A DNA stretch of 35,765 nucleotides, from positions 1 through 35,765 of the forward strand of contig JAHBUU010000012.1 of the NCBI GenBank assembly GCA_019637895.1. Reading direction: 5' to 3'. Positions 1 to 7,452 of the stretch are shown piece by piece (position 1 is the first letter of the stretch; each line of letters opens with the position of its first letter). Position numbers and translations under genes: made by a program. Below the pieces are notes generated by a model, which did not search any database, had not been told where the DNA came from, and saw nothing but the letters and a program-made list of their open reading frames with translations. This DNA is from Pseudobdellovibrionaceae bacterium (GTDB lineage Bacteria > Bdellovibrionota > Bdellovibrionia > Bdellovibrionales > Bdellovibrionaceae).

Positions 1-649
1 CCGCTGGATGTTCCAAAGTTACGGTCATCTGAATATCGAGTTCAAGTCCGGCTTCGCCTAAAAGTTGCTTGGCCGAGGCCAAGGTTTCAGACAAAGCCTG
101 CTTGTCTTGTCCCCAATGAGTTTCTGGAGAAATCCAAACAACTGCCTCGATCCGGGTTTCCTGCGACAAGCGCTTCCCGATCACGGTGAAGGACACGGTT
201 TTATCACTTGGCTCCCGGTGGGTCAGAGAACGAAATCGCCAGACTCCGCCAGGGATCGGACTCAACTCTGGGTTATTCGGAACGATCAAACTCCCGGTTC
301 CAGGAACCACGCCGATCGATCGATTCAGGCTCACCACATTGCGAAGAACAGGCTGAGAGTATCCGGTCATTGCAGACTGCGCATTGCCGCTCGAGACAAA
401 GGCCTGCCCATCGGGGGCGATCAGATCCGTGACCTGAAGCAGTTGATCCGAAGACCCTTGAACGACGATTTGAAAACTCGTCAGACCGGCAGGGATCGTG
501 ATTTCGACCCAATCGCTCAGCCAATAGCCGGATTCTCGGTGCAAAGGGATTCCGGACTTTTCGAGGCGAAACCCCTGAGCGTCGGCATAAGCACTGGCCA
601 GCAGCAAGGAAGTCACTGAAATCAAAAGGAACAATCTGCGCAAGGTCAT
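1..649 (-). CDS. Secreted protein of unknown function, C-terminus beyond the left edge
   Basis: An open frame runs on the minus strand from an ATG at 649 to the first base without a stop, so the gene is cut by the window edge. About 216 residues are visible. The N-terminus is a clear Sec signal peptide: basic MTLRRL, a hydrophobic run (FLLISVTSLLLA), then a likely cleavage near SAYADA. The mature part is rich in beta-type segments such as WVEITIPAGL and a pre-peptidase-like region mentioning nothing catalytic. I do not recognise the family; an exported surface or envelope protein is the most that can be said. No strong Shine-Dalgarno sits directly before this ATG, so the start is probable, not certain. 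All other frames in 65-619 are shadows of this gene. Confidence 0.75.
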   Translation of the reverse strand, partial: MTLRRLFLLISVTSLLLASAYADAQGFRLEKSGIPLHRESGYWLSDWVEITIPAGLTSFQIVVQGSSDQLLQVTDLIAPDGQAFVSSGNAQSAMTGYSQPVLRNVVSLNRSIGVVPGTGSLIVPNNPELSPIPGGVWRFRSLTHREPSDKTVSFTVIGKRLSQETRIEAVVWISPETHWGQDKQALSETLASAKQLLGEAGLELDIQMTVTLEHPA

Positions 650-948
650 AGGGTGGGGTTTGAGCAAGATCGGTTCCCCCTCAAATGCCTCCTGTTTTCT
701 TATAAGGCGCCCCAAACGCACATAATATTGACAGGAGCCTCACGTCGGCGCCCCGACCAAGGAAAGTTTCATCTTTCCGGAAAAGGTGCTAGAATGCCCT
801 TATGAAGACGACAGGATTGCTGTTCTCTCATTCTTATTTGGCGCACCGGCGGTTTCTCGACCGCGTGACGGCCGTCGTTATCTAGACCGGTTCCGCTCGA
901 ATTTTCACTCGCACACTTAAAGCTCAAGAACACATTAAGGAGGATTCC
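650..948. other. Divergent intergenic region before rnk
   Basis: About 300 bases between the divergent secreted-protein gene and rnk hold no credible gene. A possible plus-strand promoter is TTTCAT (767-772), 17-bp spacer, TAGAAT (790-795), which would leave a leader of roughly 150 nt before rnk. The leader contains GC-rich self-complementary stretches around 850-880. Both the promoter and any leader function are weak calls made by eye. Confidence 0.3.
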
Positions 949-1353
949 ATGGCTCAGACAGAGACTCTGATGATCACAGAACAAGACTACGAAAGACTCG
1001 CACTTTTGCTGCAACACACAGACGGCCCCAATGCGGTCGCCCTGGAAGAGGAACTGGCCAGAGCCCAGGTCGTTCCCCAAAAAGAGGTTCCACAAGACAT
1101 CGTCACAATGAATTCAACGGTTCAATTCGTGTCCCTGGATACGGAAAAAGAATCTGAAGTGACCTTGGTGTACCCAAAGGACGCAGACGTCACGAAAGGA
1201 CGCGTGTCCATTCTTGCACCGATTGGAATCGCTTTGATTGGGCTAAAGGTCGGACAGACGATCCAGTGGCCGATGCCGAATGGCCAATCTCGTGAACTCA
1301 AAGTTACGGCTATTCGCTATCAGCCAGAGTCAGCCGGAGACTGGGATCTGTAG
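949..1353 (+). CDS. rnk: Rnk-type regulator, GreA/GreB C-terminal domain protein
   Basis: A 134-residue protein that matches the Rnk (regulator of nucleoside diphosphate kinase) layout. It has a short N-terminal helical part (about 1-48) followed by a GreA/GreB C-terminal FKBP-like domain (about 50-130). Recognisable pieces are TVQFVSLDTEKESEVTLVYP, the segment SILAPIGIALIGLKVGQTI, and a terminal strand that ends in ELKVTAIRYQP. Members of this family bind RNA polymerase near the secondary channel and compete with Gre factors or DksA. The start is fixed by an AAGGAGGA ribosome site 6-7 nt upstream. A strong terminator follows the stop closely, so it is probably a single-gene transcript. Confidence 0.88.
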   Translation: MAQTETLMITEQDYERLALLLQHTDGPNAVALEEELARAQVVPQKEVPQDIVTMNSTVQFVSLDTEKESEVTLVYPKDADVTKGRVSILAPIGIALIGLKVGQTIQWPMPNGQSRELKVTAIRYQPESAGDWDL

Positions 1354-1370
1354 GAGATCCGGAAATAAAA

Positions 1371-1391
1371 AAGGGGCTGATCAAGCCCCTT
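1371..1391. terminator. Bidirectional rho-independent terminator
   Basis: The hairpin AAGGGGCT-gatca-AGCCCCTT is followed by a run of T on the plus strand and preceded by a run of A, which gives a T run on the minus strand. It ends rnk and can also end the converging protease remnant. Confidence 0.9.
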
Positions 1392-1400
1392 TTTTTATCC

Positions 1401-1926
1401 TCACTGAGGTGACGGATTATACCAACAGGTCGGACGTTCACGACCAAGCAGGCCCTGGATCGCACTAAGGGCTCGACAACTCAGATCAGCATGGTTCACA
1501 TTGATCCCAGCTTTGGCGATCTCATAGATTTTTACTCCATGTGCCGCGAGATCTCGATAAGTTGTCTCGAGCTCGATCAAAGCAATGTCCGAAATCTCCG
1601 CCGTTCCATAGAGAATTCGCCCCGGCCGAACCTCCATCTTTTGCCCATCGCGATTGAAAACATAAACTTCGCTTCGGCCGTATTTTCGATTTGCAAAAAA
1701 GCCTCTCTCGGGAATCCATCGCCAATAAAGACAGTGGCCGTTCGTTAAGAAAACGGCTTTTTTCATGGTTCGCCCGACCGATCTGAACAATCGCACCTGA
1801 ACAGGAGTTATTCACCATACCGGTGAGTTCATTTGGTTTTGCCGGTCGCCCAAAAGTCACCTGAGGATGACCAAGGAAACAAATAAATGCTGTGAATATC
1901 AAAAGAAATGGAAAACGTTGTGACAT
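1401..1926 (-). pseudogene. Trypsin-like secreted serine protease, frameshifted and lacking the catalytic serine
   Basis: The N-terminal frame starts at ATG 1926 with a signal peptide (MSQRFPFLLIFTAFICFLG) and reaches CSGAIVQIGRANHEK. At a run of six T/A (1758-1763) the trypsin-like reading continues in another frame: AVFLTNGHC contains the catalytic His motif, and SDIALIEL carries the catalytic Asp. Moving between frames requires dropping one A of the homopolymer. The protein stops at 1401 after about 175 joined residues and has no GDSGGP segment, so the Ser part of the triad is missing. Chymotrypsin-fold enzymes usually span 220-250 residues. I infer a decayed protease; a sequencing error could explain the frameshift but not the missing C-terminal third. 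Confidence 0.72.
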
Positions 1927-2357
1927 CGATCTTGATCCTTGAGTTCGGTTCACGACGGGACCATTCCCATCTCAAATCCGTTTATAAATCCCCTGATTCA
2001 TCCTCAAGATCCATCCCTGTCGATGCAAAAGTTTCCGAACCAGACGTCATCACTGGAGTTTTCCGACTGAGCTAGGAACACTCTTTTTCTGAGGAACGAT
2101 GATTTTTATGTCGTTCCTCTCTCGCGAACAGAATCACACCCATGTTGCGGATCGCTTACCGAGTGGGCGGACGGCTTGCCGTTCGGAATGGCTTATGGAT
2201 TGCAAATTTGTGCCTGTCGATCCTACGGCCCAGTCAGTTTCGCTTTGGCTCTTGGCAGAGCGACACTTTGTGACACTTGTTTCGAGCTTTAGACAGACCG
2301 TGGTCACAAAGAGTACAAAATAGGTTTTTGACCTGGCGAAGGCCAGCGGAGGTTTTT
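1927..2357. other. Intergenic region between the protease remnant and a secreted-protein gene
   Basis: There is no convincing gene in these 430 bases. They contain a perfect 9-bp inverted repeat (2091-2119) and a weaker one around GGACGGC-tt-GCCGTTC near 2170. A possible plus-strand promoter is TAGACA (2290-2295), 18-bp spacer, TACAAA (2314-2319), which would serve the gene at 2358. Confidence 0.35.
2091..2119. repeat. Perfect 9-bp inverted repeat
   Basis: GAGGAACGA (2091-2099) and TCGTTCCTC (2111-2119) are separated by an 11-nt AT-rich loop. No T run follows on either strand, so it is not an obvious terminator. It could be an operator or an RNA hairpin. Confidence 0.5.
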
Positions 2358-2804
2358 ATGACAAAAATGATTCTTCTGATCGCGATCCTCGGTTTAGGCT
2401 CCACCCAGGCTTTCGCCAATGCAGAGGTTCACTGCGGCGAAGGAAAAGACCTGTATCAATATTTGGATCTGAATTCGGAAAACGCAGGCCAACTAAAAAA
2501 AATCTGTGACCTCAAGCAAGAGCTCAAACAAATCGAAAAAAAATACGCACAAGCCATTCGAAAAGAAAGAGATCAGTTGACCTCTAAATTGATCCTCGGC
2601 GACCTCGATCCTCAGCGAGAAAAGTTTGTCAAATCGCTGGTTGGATACATCACGACGGACGCTAAATTTGAAATGGAACGATCGGATTTTGTGATCATCA
2701 TCAAAGAAGAAAAGGCTGCTGAAATCAAATGGGCCTTACTTAAAAACGGCTTCTCTGCGGACCACGTCGTCGAGGGTGCTGGCTTTCCGAAAAAAATGTA
2801 CTGA
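2358..2804 (+). CDS. Small secreted protein of unknown function
   Basis: This 148-residue protein starts at ATG 2358, preceded by GCGGAGG at good spacing; a longer upstream extension of the frame lacks a signal and a ribosome site. It has a signal peptide (MTKMILLIAILGLGSTQAFA), then a charged, largely helical mature part with a short coiled-coil-like stretch (LKQELKQIEKKYAQAIRKE). It contains two cysteines after cleavage. I do not recognise the family. It is the last chromosomal gene before the ICE; the left attachment site begins 21 nt after its stop, so insertion left the gene whole but may have separated it from its original terminator. Confidence 0.75.
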   Translation: MTKMILLIAILGLGSTQAFANAEVHCGEGKDLYQYLDLNSENAGQLKKICDLKQELKQIEKKYAQAIRKERDQLTSKLILGDLDPQREKFVKSLVGYITTDAKFEMERSDFVIIIKEEKAAEIKWALLKNGFSADHVVEGAGFPKKMY

Positions 2805-2825
2805 GAAAAGACTCTGCAGGAAAAT

Positions 2826-2855
2826 TGGCGGAGAGTGTGTGACCACTTTCCGCCA
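2826..2855. other. Left attachment site with a 12-bp imperfect palindrome
   Basis: The first ten bases duplicate the tRNA-Ser 3' end. They begin a larger inverted repeat, TGGCGGAGAGTG-tgtgac-CACTTTCCGCCA, in which 11 of 12 pairs are exact and one is a G-T wobble. The right half of this palindrome is not present at the tRNA end of the ICE, so it belongs to the element and probably supplies one of the inverted core sites for the integrase. No T run follows, so it is not a simple terminator. Confidence 0.65.
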
Positions 2856-2904
2856 TCGTTAAGTTGTTGAAATAACTTACCTTCGCTTGGTCTAAAAACC
2901 AACT

Positions 2905-2922
2905 TGTAGCAATTTGTAGCAA
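2905..2922 (+). repeat. Integrase arm-type sites, left end
   Basis: TGTAGCAA occurs twice in direct orientation (2905-2912 and 2915-2922), each preceded by T, with a 10-bp period. The same octamer is found three times near the right end at 28055-28084. Its presence at both ends about 70-125 bp from the cores fits arm-binding sites of a lambda-type tyrosine integrase. Confidence 0.7.
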
Positions 2923-2948
2923 CGCATTTCTTCAAGTTGATCTCCGAC

Positions 2949-4043
2949 CTACCGCACAAGCTGAAGAATCTGGGCTGCCTGATCGCCGGGAAGCTTATAC
3001 CCGAGCTTATCAGTTCCGCCTTGGATCTCCACGCCCGCTTGTCGAAGATAGACATTGGTCGTTTCCATGTCCGCGTGCCCCACTATCGCCATCACCACCG
3101 CCAGAGGAACCCCTCGGGCGAGCAGGTTGGTAATAAACGTGGCACGCAAATCATGGAACTTAATGTCTGTAACACCGATTGCTTTGCAAAAAGACCTTGT
3201 CACCTTGGCCGCACAGCCACGGGTCCACTCCTGAAGGTGGGGAAGAACAAATTCTTCCTTTCCTCGTTGCAGCCTTAGCTGCTTCAGAAAAACCATCAGC
3301 TCGTCTGATATTGGAACCATCCGAGACTTTTGGTTCTTCGTTGAAGTAAACCCATTCTTGCTATTCCAACTACGGCTAATGCTTATCGTTCGCGCTTCCA
3401 TGTCCACATCAGACCACTTCAGCGCATACAATTCGCCAGAACGACATCCAGTGAAAAGAGCCAATGCCCAGATCGGGTAAAACCGATGATTCGTGAGCTT
3501 GGCCTGACTCAAGAAAGTTTCCGCATCCGAATTCGTCAGCACCTTCTTTGGAGTCTCCGGCACTTTGACCATAAGGCCAAGCGCCGGATTTCTATCCATC
3601 TTGCCGTTATCAACCGCCATCTGAAAGATTCGCTTTACGATCTTTAAGACATACTTCCTGGTGTGCATTGTGACTTCGGCTGGGATCAGCTCGAAAATCA
3701 ATTCATGCACATCCATGTTGGTAATTTTGCGAAGCTCTTTATCTTCCCAAGGTTTTTGAATCCACCTGCGAGCTGACTTTTCGTAATTGTAAACCGTCGA
3801 AGGCCGGTAATTGACCTTCATGATTTTCAGACATTCTTCAAGCCACTCGCCCCACCGTTCGTGGACGCTTCCTTCTTTGATCTTTGCAAGGTCGCGTTCG
3901 AATTCAAATTCAAGGTCTTTCGCTTTCTTAATGGATTCGATTCCGCGCTTTCGCATTTGAATGCGTTTTCCGCGTGCATCGAATCCGTTGACGTACACTT
4001 CGTAAAGTTTCTTTCCTTTTGAGGAATAAGTTTTGATCGCCAT
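2949..4043 (-). CDS. int: Tyrosine site-specific integrase
   Basis: A 364-residue phage-type integrase that excises and inserts the ICE at tRNA-Ser. It has an N-terminal AP2-like arm-binding domain (about 1-55), a SAM-like core-binding domain (about 60-150), and a catalytic domain with Arg201 in TGCRSGELYAL, His297-x-x-Arg300 in HDLRATF, His323 in GHADMETT, and nucleophile Tyr332 in TNVYLRQ. The chosen start is ATG 4043, because AGGAGC lies 6 nt upstream; the frame could open earlier at 4079 but would then overlap the excisionase more deeply. Only 2 nt separate it from the excisionase stop, so the two genes are translated from one message, possibly the tail of the transfer operon. Confidence 0.93.
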   Translation of the reverse strand: MAIKTYSSKGKKLYEVYVNGFDARGKRIQMRKRGIESIKKAKDLEFEFERDLAKIKEGSVHERWGEWLEECLKIMKVNYRPSTVYNYEKSARRWIQKPWEDKELRKITNMDVHELIFELIPAEVTMHTRKYVLKIVKRIFQMAVDNGKMDRNPALGLMVKVPETPKKVLTNSDAETFLSQAKLTNHRFYPIWALALFTGCRSGELYALKWSDVDMEARTISISRSWNSKNGFTSTKNQKSRMVPISDELMVFLKQLRLQRGKEEFVLPHLQEWTRGCAAKVTRSFCKAIGVTDIKFHDLRATFITNLLARGVPLAVVMAIVGHADMETTNVYLRQAGVEIQGGTDKLGYKLPGDQAAQILQLVR

Positions 4044-4045
4044 TT

Positions 4046-4243
4046 TTATGCTCCTGTTTTTTGAAGGAGCGCAAGGCAATCACGTTTCCGGAATCGAAGC
4101 CGCCCTCTCAGTCGGTGAGCGGGAAGAATCCCTCTACACACCATGATTCGAACAGCGTTCGGGCTCACGGAAAGAAACTTTGCTACGTCATTTGTTGACA
4201 ACCATCCATCCGCCAGATTTTCAAAGAACTTGTGATTTATCAT
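4046..4243 (-). CDS. xis: Excisionase-like MerR/HTH_17 DNA-binding protein
   Basis: A 65-residue protein starting at ATG 4243 behind a strong GGAGGAGA ribosome site. An upstream extension to 4312 lacks one. It holds a single winged HTH of the excisionase type: GWLSTNDVAKFLSVSPNAV, then IMVCRGILPAHRLRGRLRF and a closing helix. Such proteins bend DNA at the attachment site and direct the integrase towards excision; some also act as repressors. Position immediately before int and inside the ICE end supports the excisionase role. Function is assigned from fold and context, not from a close homologue. Confidence 0.8.
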   Translation of the reverse strand: MINHKFFENLADGWLSTNDVAKFLSVSPNAVRIMVCRGILPAHRLRGRLRFRKRDCLALLQKTGA

Positions 4244-4280
4244 AGACAAATCTCCTCCGAAAATCAATGCCAGAGCGGCT

Positions 4281-4781
4281 TCAGGGAGATTTTTGCGCGT
4301 CAGAAATTTCATTCAAGCGCACTGCTTGCTCCGTCTCGTTTGGCACTGATTCGTTTTTGGGTTTTCGTTTTCGGCGAGCGGAATTTAGCTCGCCGGAAGG
4401 GGCTTTTAGCTGCCGAGGCTCGCTTTTACCGACCGATAGCTCAACTTTGCGAAGTTCTTCTTGCAGCTCCAGCACTCGCGACATATCGCCGTTTTGAAGC
4501 GCCCGCTTGATCTGCGGAGTGATCCAGGTGATATGTCGAACGGGGTCATAGTGATCGGCGCGGATTTGCTGAAGCTCTTTTGGCGTCAGCAACTCTTTAT
4601 GTTGGCGGACGAGGAAATTCACGATGTCGGATTTCGAGAGCGTAAGGTACCCTTTTGAGAATTCATTCACTTGGGAAAGCCAAGCTTCGACTCGCTGGCC
4701 CTCTTCGAGTCCCAACGTCACGCGCTCGGGCGGTTTGGTCTTTTCCTTTTCGGACGGGGACGCACTTTCTACCGGCTCCAT
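4281..4781 (-). CDS. Ribbon-helix-helix protein, probable relaxosome accessory or regulator
   Basis: This 166-residue protein starts at ATG 4781, inside the 3' end of the lipoprotein gene, behind AAAGGGAG. Residues around 18-65 look like a ribbon-helix-helix domain: a strand RVTLGLE, helix EGQRVEAWLSQVNEF, then LSKSDIVNFLVRQHKELL. After it come a helical middle (MSRVLELQEELRKVELSV) and a very basic tail with ARRKRKPKNE. Ribbon-helix-helix proteins next to relaxases often bind oriT (MobC, TraM or TraY types) or repress the transfer operon. I infer one of these roles. No specific family was recognised. Confidence 0.6.
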   Translation of the reverse strand: MEPVESASPSEKEKTKPPERVTLGLEEGQRVEAWLSQVNEFSKGYLTLSKSDIVNFLVRQHKELLTPKELQQIRADHYDPVRHITWITPQIKRALQNGDMSRVLELQEELRKVELSVGKSEPRQLKAPSGELNSARRKRKPKNESVPNETEQAVRLNEISDAQKSP

Positions 4782-4990
4782 GTCGTCTCCCTTTCGATTC
4801 GATACATATAGTGCCCCTCGACCCACTCGGCCCCGCCGTTGCGGATCTCGGGTGGAATCCAAATTTTCTTTACCTCTGGCTTTAGAAGTTTTGGCGGCTC
4901 GCCGCCGCTCTTATCAGAAGTTTTCTTTTGCATGGAAGTGCAGCCCGCAAGAATGCAGACAATAGGAATCAAGAGGTGATATCTCTTCAT
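4769..4990 (-). CDS. Small lipoprotein, possible VirB7/TraV-like part of the secretion channel
   Basis: A 73-residue protein with a short signal peptide and a lipobox, LAGC, at residues 14-17, giving an acylated Cys17. The mature part is short and polar, with KIWIPPEIRNGGAEW and YRIERET. Its place at the end of a type IV secretion operon suggests it is the small outer-membrane lipoprotein that pairs with VirB9/VirB10-like subunits, or a surface-exclusion lipoprotein. The sequence is too short to decide. Its 3' end overlaps the next gene by 13 nt. Confidence 0.65.
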   Translation of the reverse strand: MKRYHLLIPIVCILAGCTSMQKKTSDKSGGEPPKLLKPEVKKIWIPPEIRNGGAEWVEGHYMYRIERETTWSR

Positions 4991-5162
4991 CTTAATTTCT
5001 CCTGTTATATGGTTTTTGTTTTCTGTCGCGGTGGACCGAAGGCAAGTTGCTGTTTGTAGTGGTTCGGGGTGTAAATGCGGAGAGTGGAGAGTAGGACGGA
5101 TGCGGAATGCAGTAAGGTCTTGGGGGTAGTCAGTTAGAAAATGTTCCCGCGCGAAGGCGCGG
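4991..5162. other. Largest gap in the transfer operon, candidate oriT region with a GC hairpin
   Basis: The 172 bases between the relaxase and lipoprotein genes are the longest non-coding stretch in an otherwise gap-free operon. A perfect hairpin, CCGCGC-gaag-GCGCGG, lies at 5147-5162 and overlaps the relaxase stop; on the minus strand it is followed by AACATTTTC, a poor T run. Purine-rich repeats such as GGAGAGTGGAGAGTAGG occur near 5080. Relaxase-adjacent gaps commonly hold oriT, but I cannot recognise a nick site. Confidence 0.35.
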
Positions 5163-6071
5163 CTAAGTCCTCTTTTTTCCTAGAACTTTGCGCGTATCGT
5201 AGTGCGCGGTAACGCCGGACTTTCCCCAATTCGTTCCCAATTGCTTCCCGTAAATGTCCCCACATATTTCCTGCATGGTCTTTCGGAAGGTGCCCAGGTT
5301 TCCTGACCGCTCATTGGTAACCTTCGCTTCCCAGCCGTCCCGGATGTAATCATCAATATCCACGAACACATGAAGATTCTCCGTTTTCTCCTTGATGCAA
5401 TCCCGAGCGCGGAGGATTTGCTCCTTCACAGACTCAGATCCCGCCAGCCAATACACGCGATGAACCCCGCGCATGAGCTGGTAGAACTTAAGCGTCGTTT
5501 CGTAGACGGAGAGAGCCTTTAGCCAAAGCTCTACTTCCATTGCGAGCACCAGATCGCCCTCATCCGTCTTGATGCGAGTGTAGCCGTCGGGCCGGTGGTC
5601 CTTTGTCTTTGGCACCCAATGCGGATAACACTCCACGGAACGCCGCCTCATTTCCTGTTCGGTGAAAAATGAAACGATGGGAAGCTGATGGGTTGCCCAT
5701 TCGCCAAGCTGAAAAGCCACGATATTTCGATCATGCCAATGATTCTCCGACTTGTAGCCCTCTTCTGCAAGGTCGCCAAGAGATCTGCGGATCGACTCAA
5801 ATCCCCGGTCAGTCAACACCCAGGAAGAAAAGTTTTGTTCGAAGGTGTCTTCCGTTTGAATGAACTTATTTTTTGCCAGGCGTTCAAGCGCCTTGTAAGT
5901 GGAGTAAGGTGTCTGCGGGCGACAAACAGCCTCGTGAATACTGGCTGTGGATGCCAGTTTCCATTTCCATAGGAAGTGCAGAATCTTTCTATCCCGGTCA
6001 CTCATGAAAAATCCGCTTCCGCGTTTCCCCAGGTTGCGCCAGCGAGAGGGTGTGGCGTTTAAAATGTCCAT
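5163..6071 (-). CDS. mobC: MOBC-type relaxase (replication-relaxation family, PD-(D/E)XK fold)
   Basis: A 302-residue protein matching the two-part plan of MOBC relaxases such as MobC of CloDF13 and TraX of pAD1. Residues about 24-90 form a winged helix (SDRDRKILHFLWKWKLAS, YSTYKALERLAKNKFI). Residues about 115-275 resemble a restriction-endonuclease fold, with Pro161-Asp162 in HRPDGY, followed by Glu179, Glu181 and Lys185 in LAMEVELWLKA. These fit the acidic-lysine core described for this class, which lacks the tyrosine of ordinary relaxases. It would nick at oriT to start DNA transfer. It lies 19 nt behind the coupling ATPase with a GAAAGGA ribosome site. Confidence rests on motif and context. 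Confidence 0.75.
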   Translation of the reverse strand: MDILNATPSRWRNLGKRGSGFFMSDRDRKILHFLWKWKLASTASIHEAVCRPQTPYSTYKALERLAKNKFIQTEDTFEQNFSSWVLTDRGFESIRRSLGDLAEEGYKSENHWHDRNIVAFQLGEWATHQLPIVSFFTEQEMRRRSVECYPHWVPKTKDHRPDGYTRIKTDEGDLVLAMEVELWLKALSVYETTLKFYQLMRGVHRVYWLAGSESVKEQILRARDCIKEKTENLHVFVDIDDYIRDGWEAKVTNERSGNLGTFRKTMQEICGDIYGKQLGTNWGKSGVTAHYDTRKVLGKKRT

Positions 6072-6090
6072 TTAGATTTCCTTTCGTTAT

Positions 6091-7452
6091 TTATGTAAAG
6101 AGGTAGGTTTGCACCTCCTCAAGTTTCGGACCAAATTTCCAGACAGCACGGCCTTGAATATTTGGATTGATTTCAAAAGCTCGCTTCGTGCCGATAGCTG
6201 ACACGCTGGAGGCTTGGTTTGGCATAGGAAAACAGAGAACCGCTGGAAGATTGGTCTTCACGGTCTGATCAAAACTCTGGGCATCCGGTTTTTGTGTTGC
6301 GACGACAAGATGCACCCCCGCAGCCCGGCCCTGACGGGCAATGCGGTTGACGGCAGCCTTCGCTCTGTCTTGCCTTTCCTTCTCGACCTCCGGGTCTTTT
6401 GCATAGAGCTGTGCGATTTCGTCCACGATGATATAAGTGCGACGCTCATCTTCCGGGCGGTCCGTAATTTTTCTCGGTCCCGCCTTAGCGATCTTTTTCT
6501 TTAGGTAATCATCGAAATTCGATGCACCCACAGCAGATAAGGTTTTGAACCGCTCCTCCAGCGCCATGCCGATCCGGCCCAGCTCCTCGATACATTTTTT
6601 TGTGCCGTCGAAGCATTCGATATTATCGCCGAGGTTTTTGGCGTGATTTCTGATGTCCGCCGTTTCCATGCCGCCTTTAAAATCCAGGAAGATGACCTTT
6701 GCCTCAGGGTTGTTTCGTGTGAGTACAGTGGTCACAACTTTCAGAAAGTTGGATTTTCCGCCGCCCGTTTGACCGGCCACAAGGATGTGACCAACATTTC
6801 GCATATTGACGTGGATCGGCCCCTCGTAGGTCATGCCAATGGGAATCTGGCCGTCGGCAAAGGCGTCGGGATTTTCCAAGATCACGGTTTTCTGCATGTC
6901 CTTCATTGTGTAGATGATTTCGATTTTACTTTTATCACCCTCATCTTGAAGAAGGCGGATGACCGTCATATTGAGGACCGATTCCAGGCGCTCGACTGCA
7001 TTTTCAAAATCGGTTTTGGTCACGCCATGACAGTGCAGCCTTAAGCGCCGTACATGGTTATCAATCTTTAAGTCCTCGATAAGGGAGGGGTAGCGGCCAT
7101 TACACTTTAGGCTCGCTGCCTGGAATGCTTCCTTCAGTTTATTCAAAAGGCGATTTCTATCGGCGGCCCGCCGCACGCCCCACAAGATCCAGCCGGAGAA
7201 AATGCTAGCATAGGTCAAGAAGACCCTTAAGCCTTCCGGCAGATGATATTTGGTGGTAAAAAATGAAGCCGCCCAGGTGTCGGCCCGAGCATAAAGAATA
7301 ACTGCGATGACGAGTCCCAGATATGAAGCCGATGCTGGGACTCGATTGTTAATAATGCCGGAGAGAATTTCTTCTGCGGCGGCCTTCAAAAAACGACCGA
7401 CGGAGACAAGAACATCTCCAAAGTCTCTTTGGCTCTTTTTGATTTCCATCAT
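6091..7452 (-). CDS. FtsK/TcpA-like coupling ATPase of the conjugation system
   Basis: A 453-residue inner-membrane ATPase. Two membrane segments lie near residues 41-55 and 75-92. The motor domain has Walker A GQTGGGKS (227-234), LDFKGGMET after the next strand, Walker B YIIVDE (340-345), and ARQGRAAGVHLVVATQKPD (372-390), typical of FtsK/SpoIIIE DNA pumps. In transfer operons such proteins act as the coupling protein linking relaxase to channel; the domain order resembles TcpA of Gram-positive plasmids more than VirD4/TraG. The C-terminus lacks an FtsK gamma domain. It begins in an ATGA overlap with the TraB/VirB10 gene and is followed by the relaxase. Confidence 0.85.
   Translation of the reverse strand: MMEIKKSQRDFGDVLVSVGRFLKAAAEEILSGIINNRVPASASYLGLVIAVILYARADTWAASFFTTKYHLPEGLRVFLTYASIFSGWILWGVRRAADRNRLLNKLKEAFQAASLKCNGRYPSLIEDLKIDNHVRRLRLHCHGVTKTDFENAVERLESVLNMTVIRLLQDEGDKSKIEIIYTMKDMQKTVILENPDAFADGQIPIGMTYEGPIHVNMRNVGHILVAGQTGGGKSNFLKVVTTVLTRNNPEAKVIFLDFKGGMETADIRNHAKNLGDNIECFDGTKKCIEELGRIGMALEERFKTLSAVGASNFDDYLKKKIAKAGPRKITDRPEDERRTYIIVDEIAQLYAKDPEVEKERQDRAKAAVNRIARQGRAAGVHLVVATQKPDAQSFDQTVKTNLPAVLCFPMPNQASSVSAIGTKRAFEINPNIQGRAVWKFGPKLEEVQTYLFT

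Noticed and set aside
2826..2855. Terminator for the secreted-protein gene at the left ICE end
   Set aside because: The hairpin is strong but no T run follows on either strand, and its first half copies the tRNA end.
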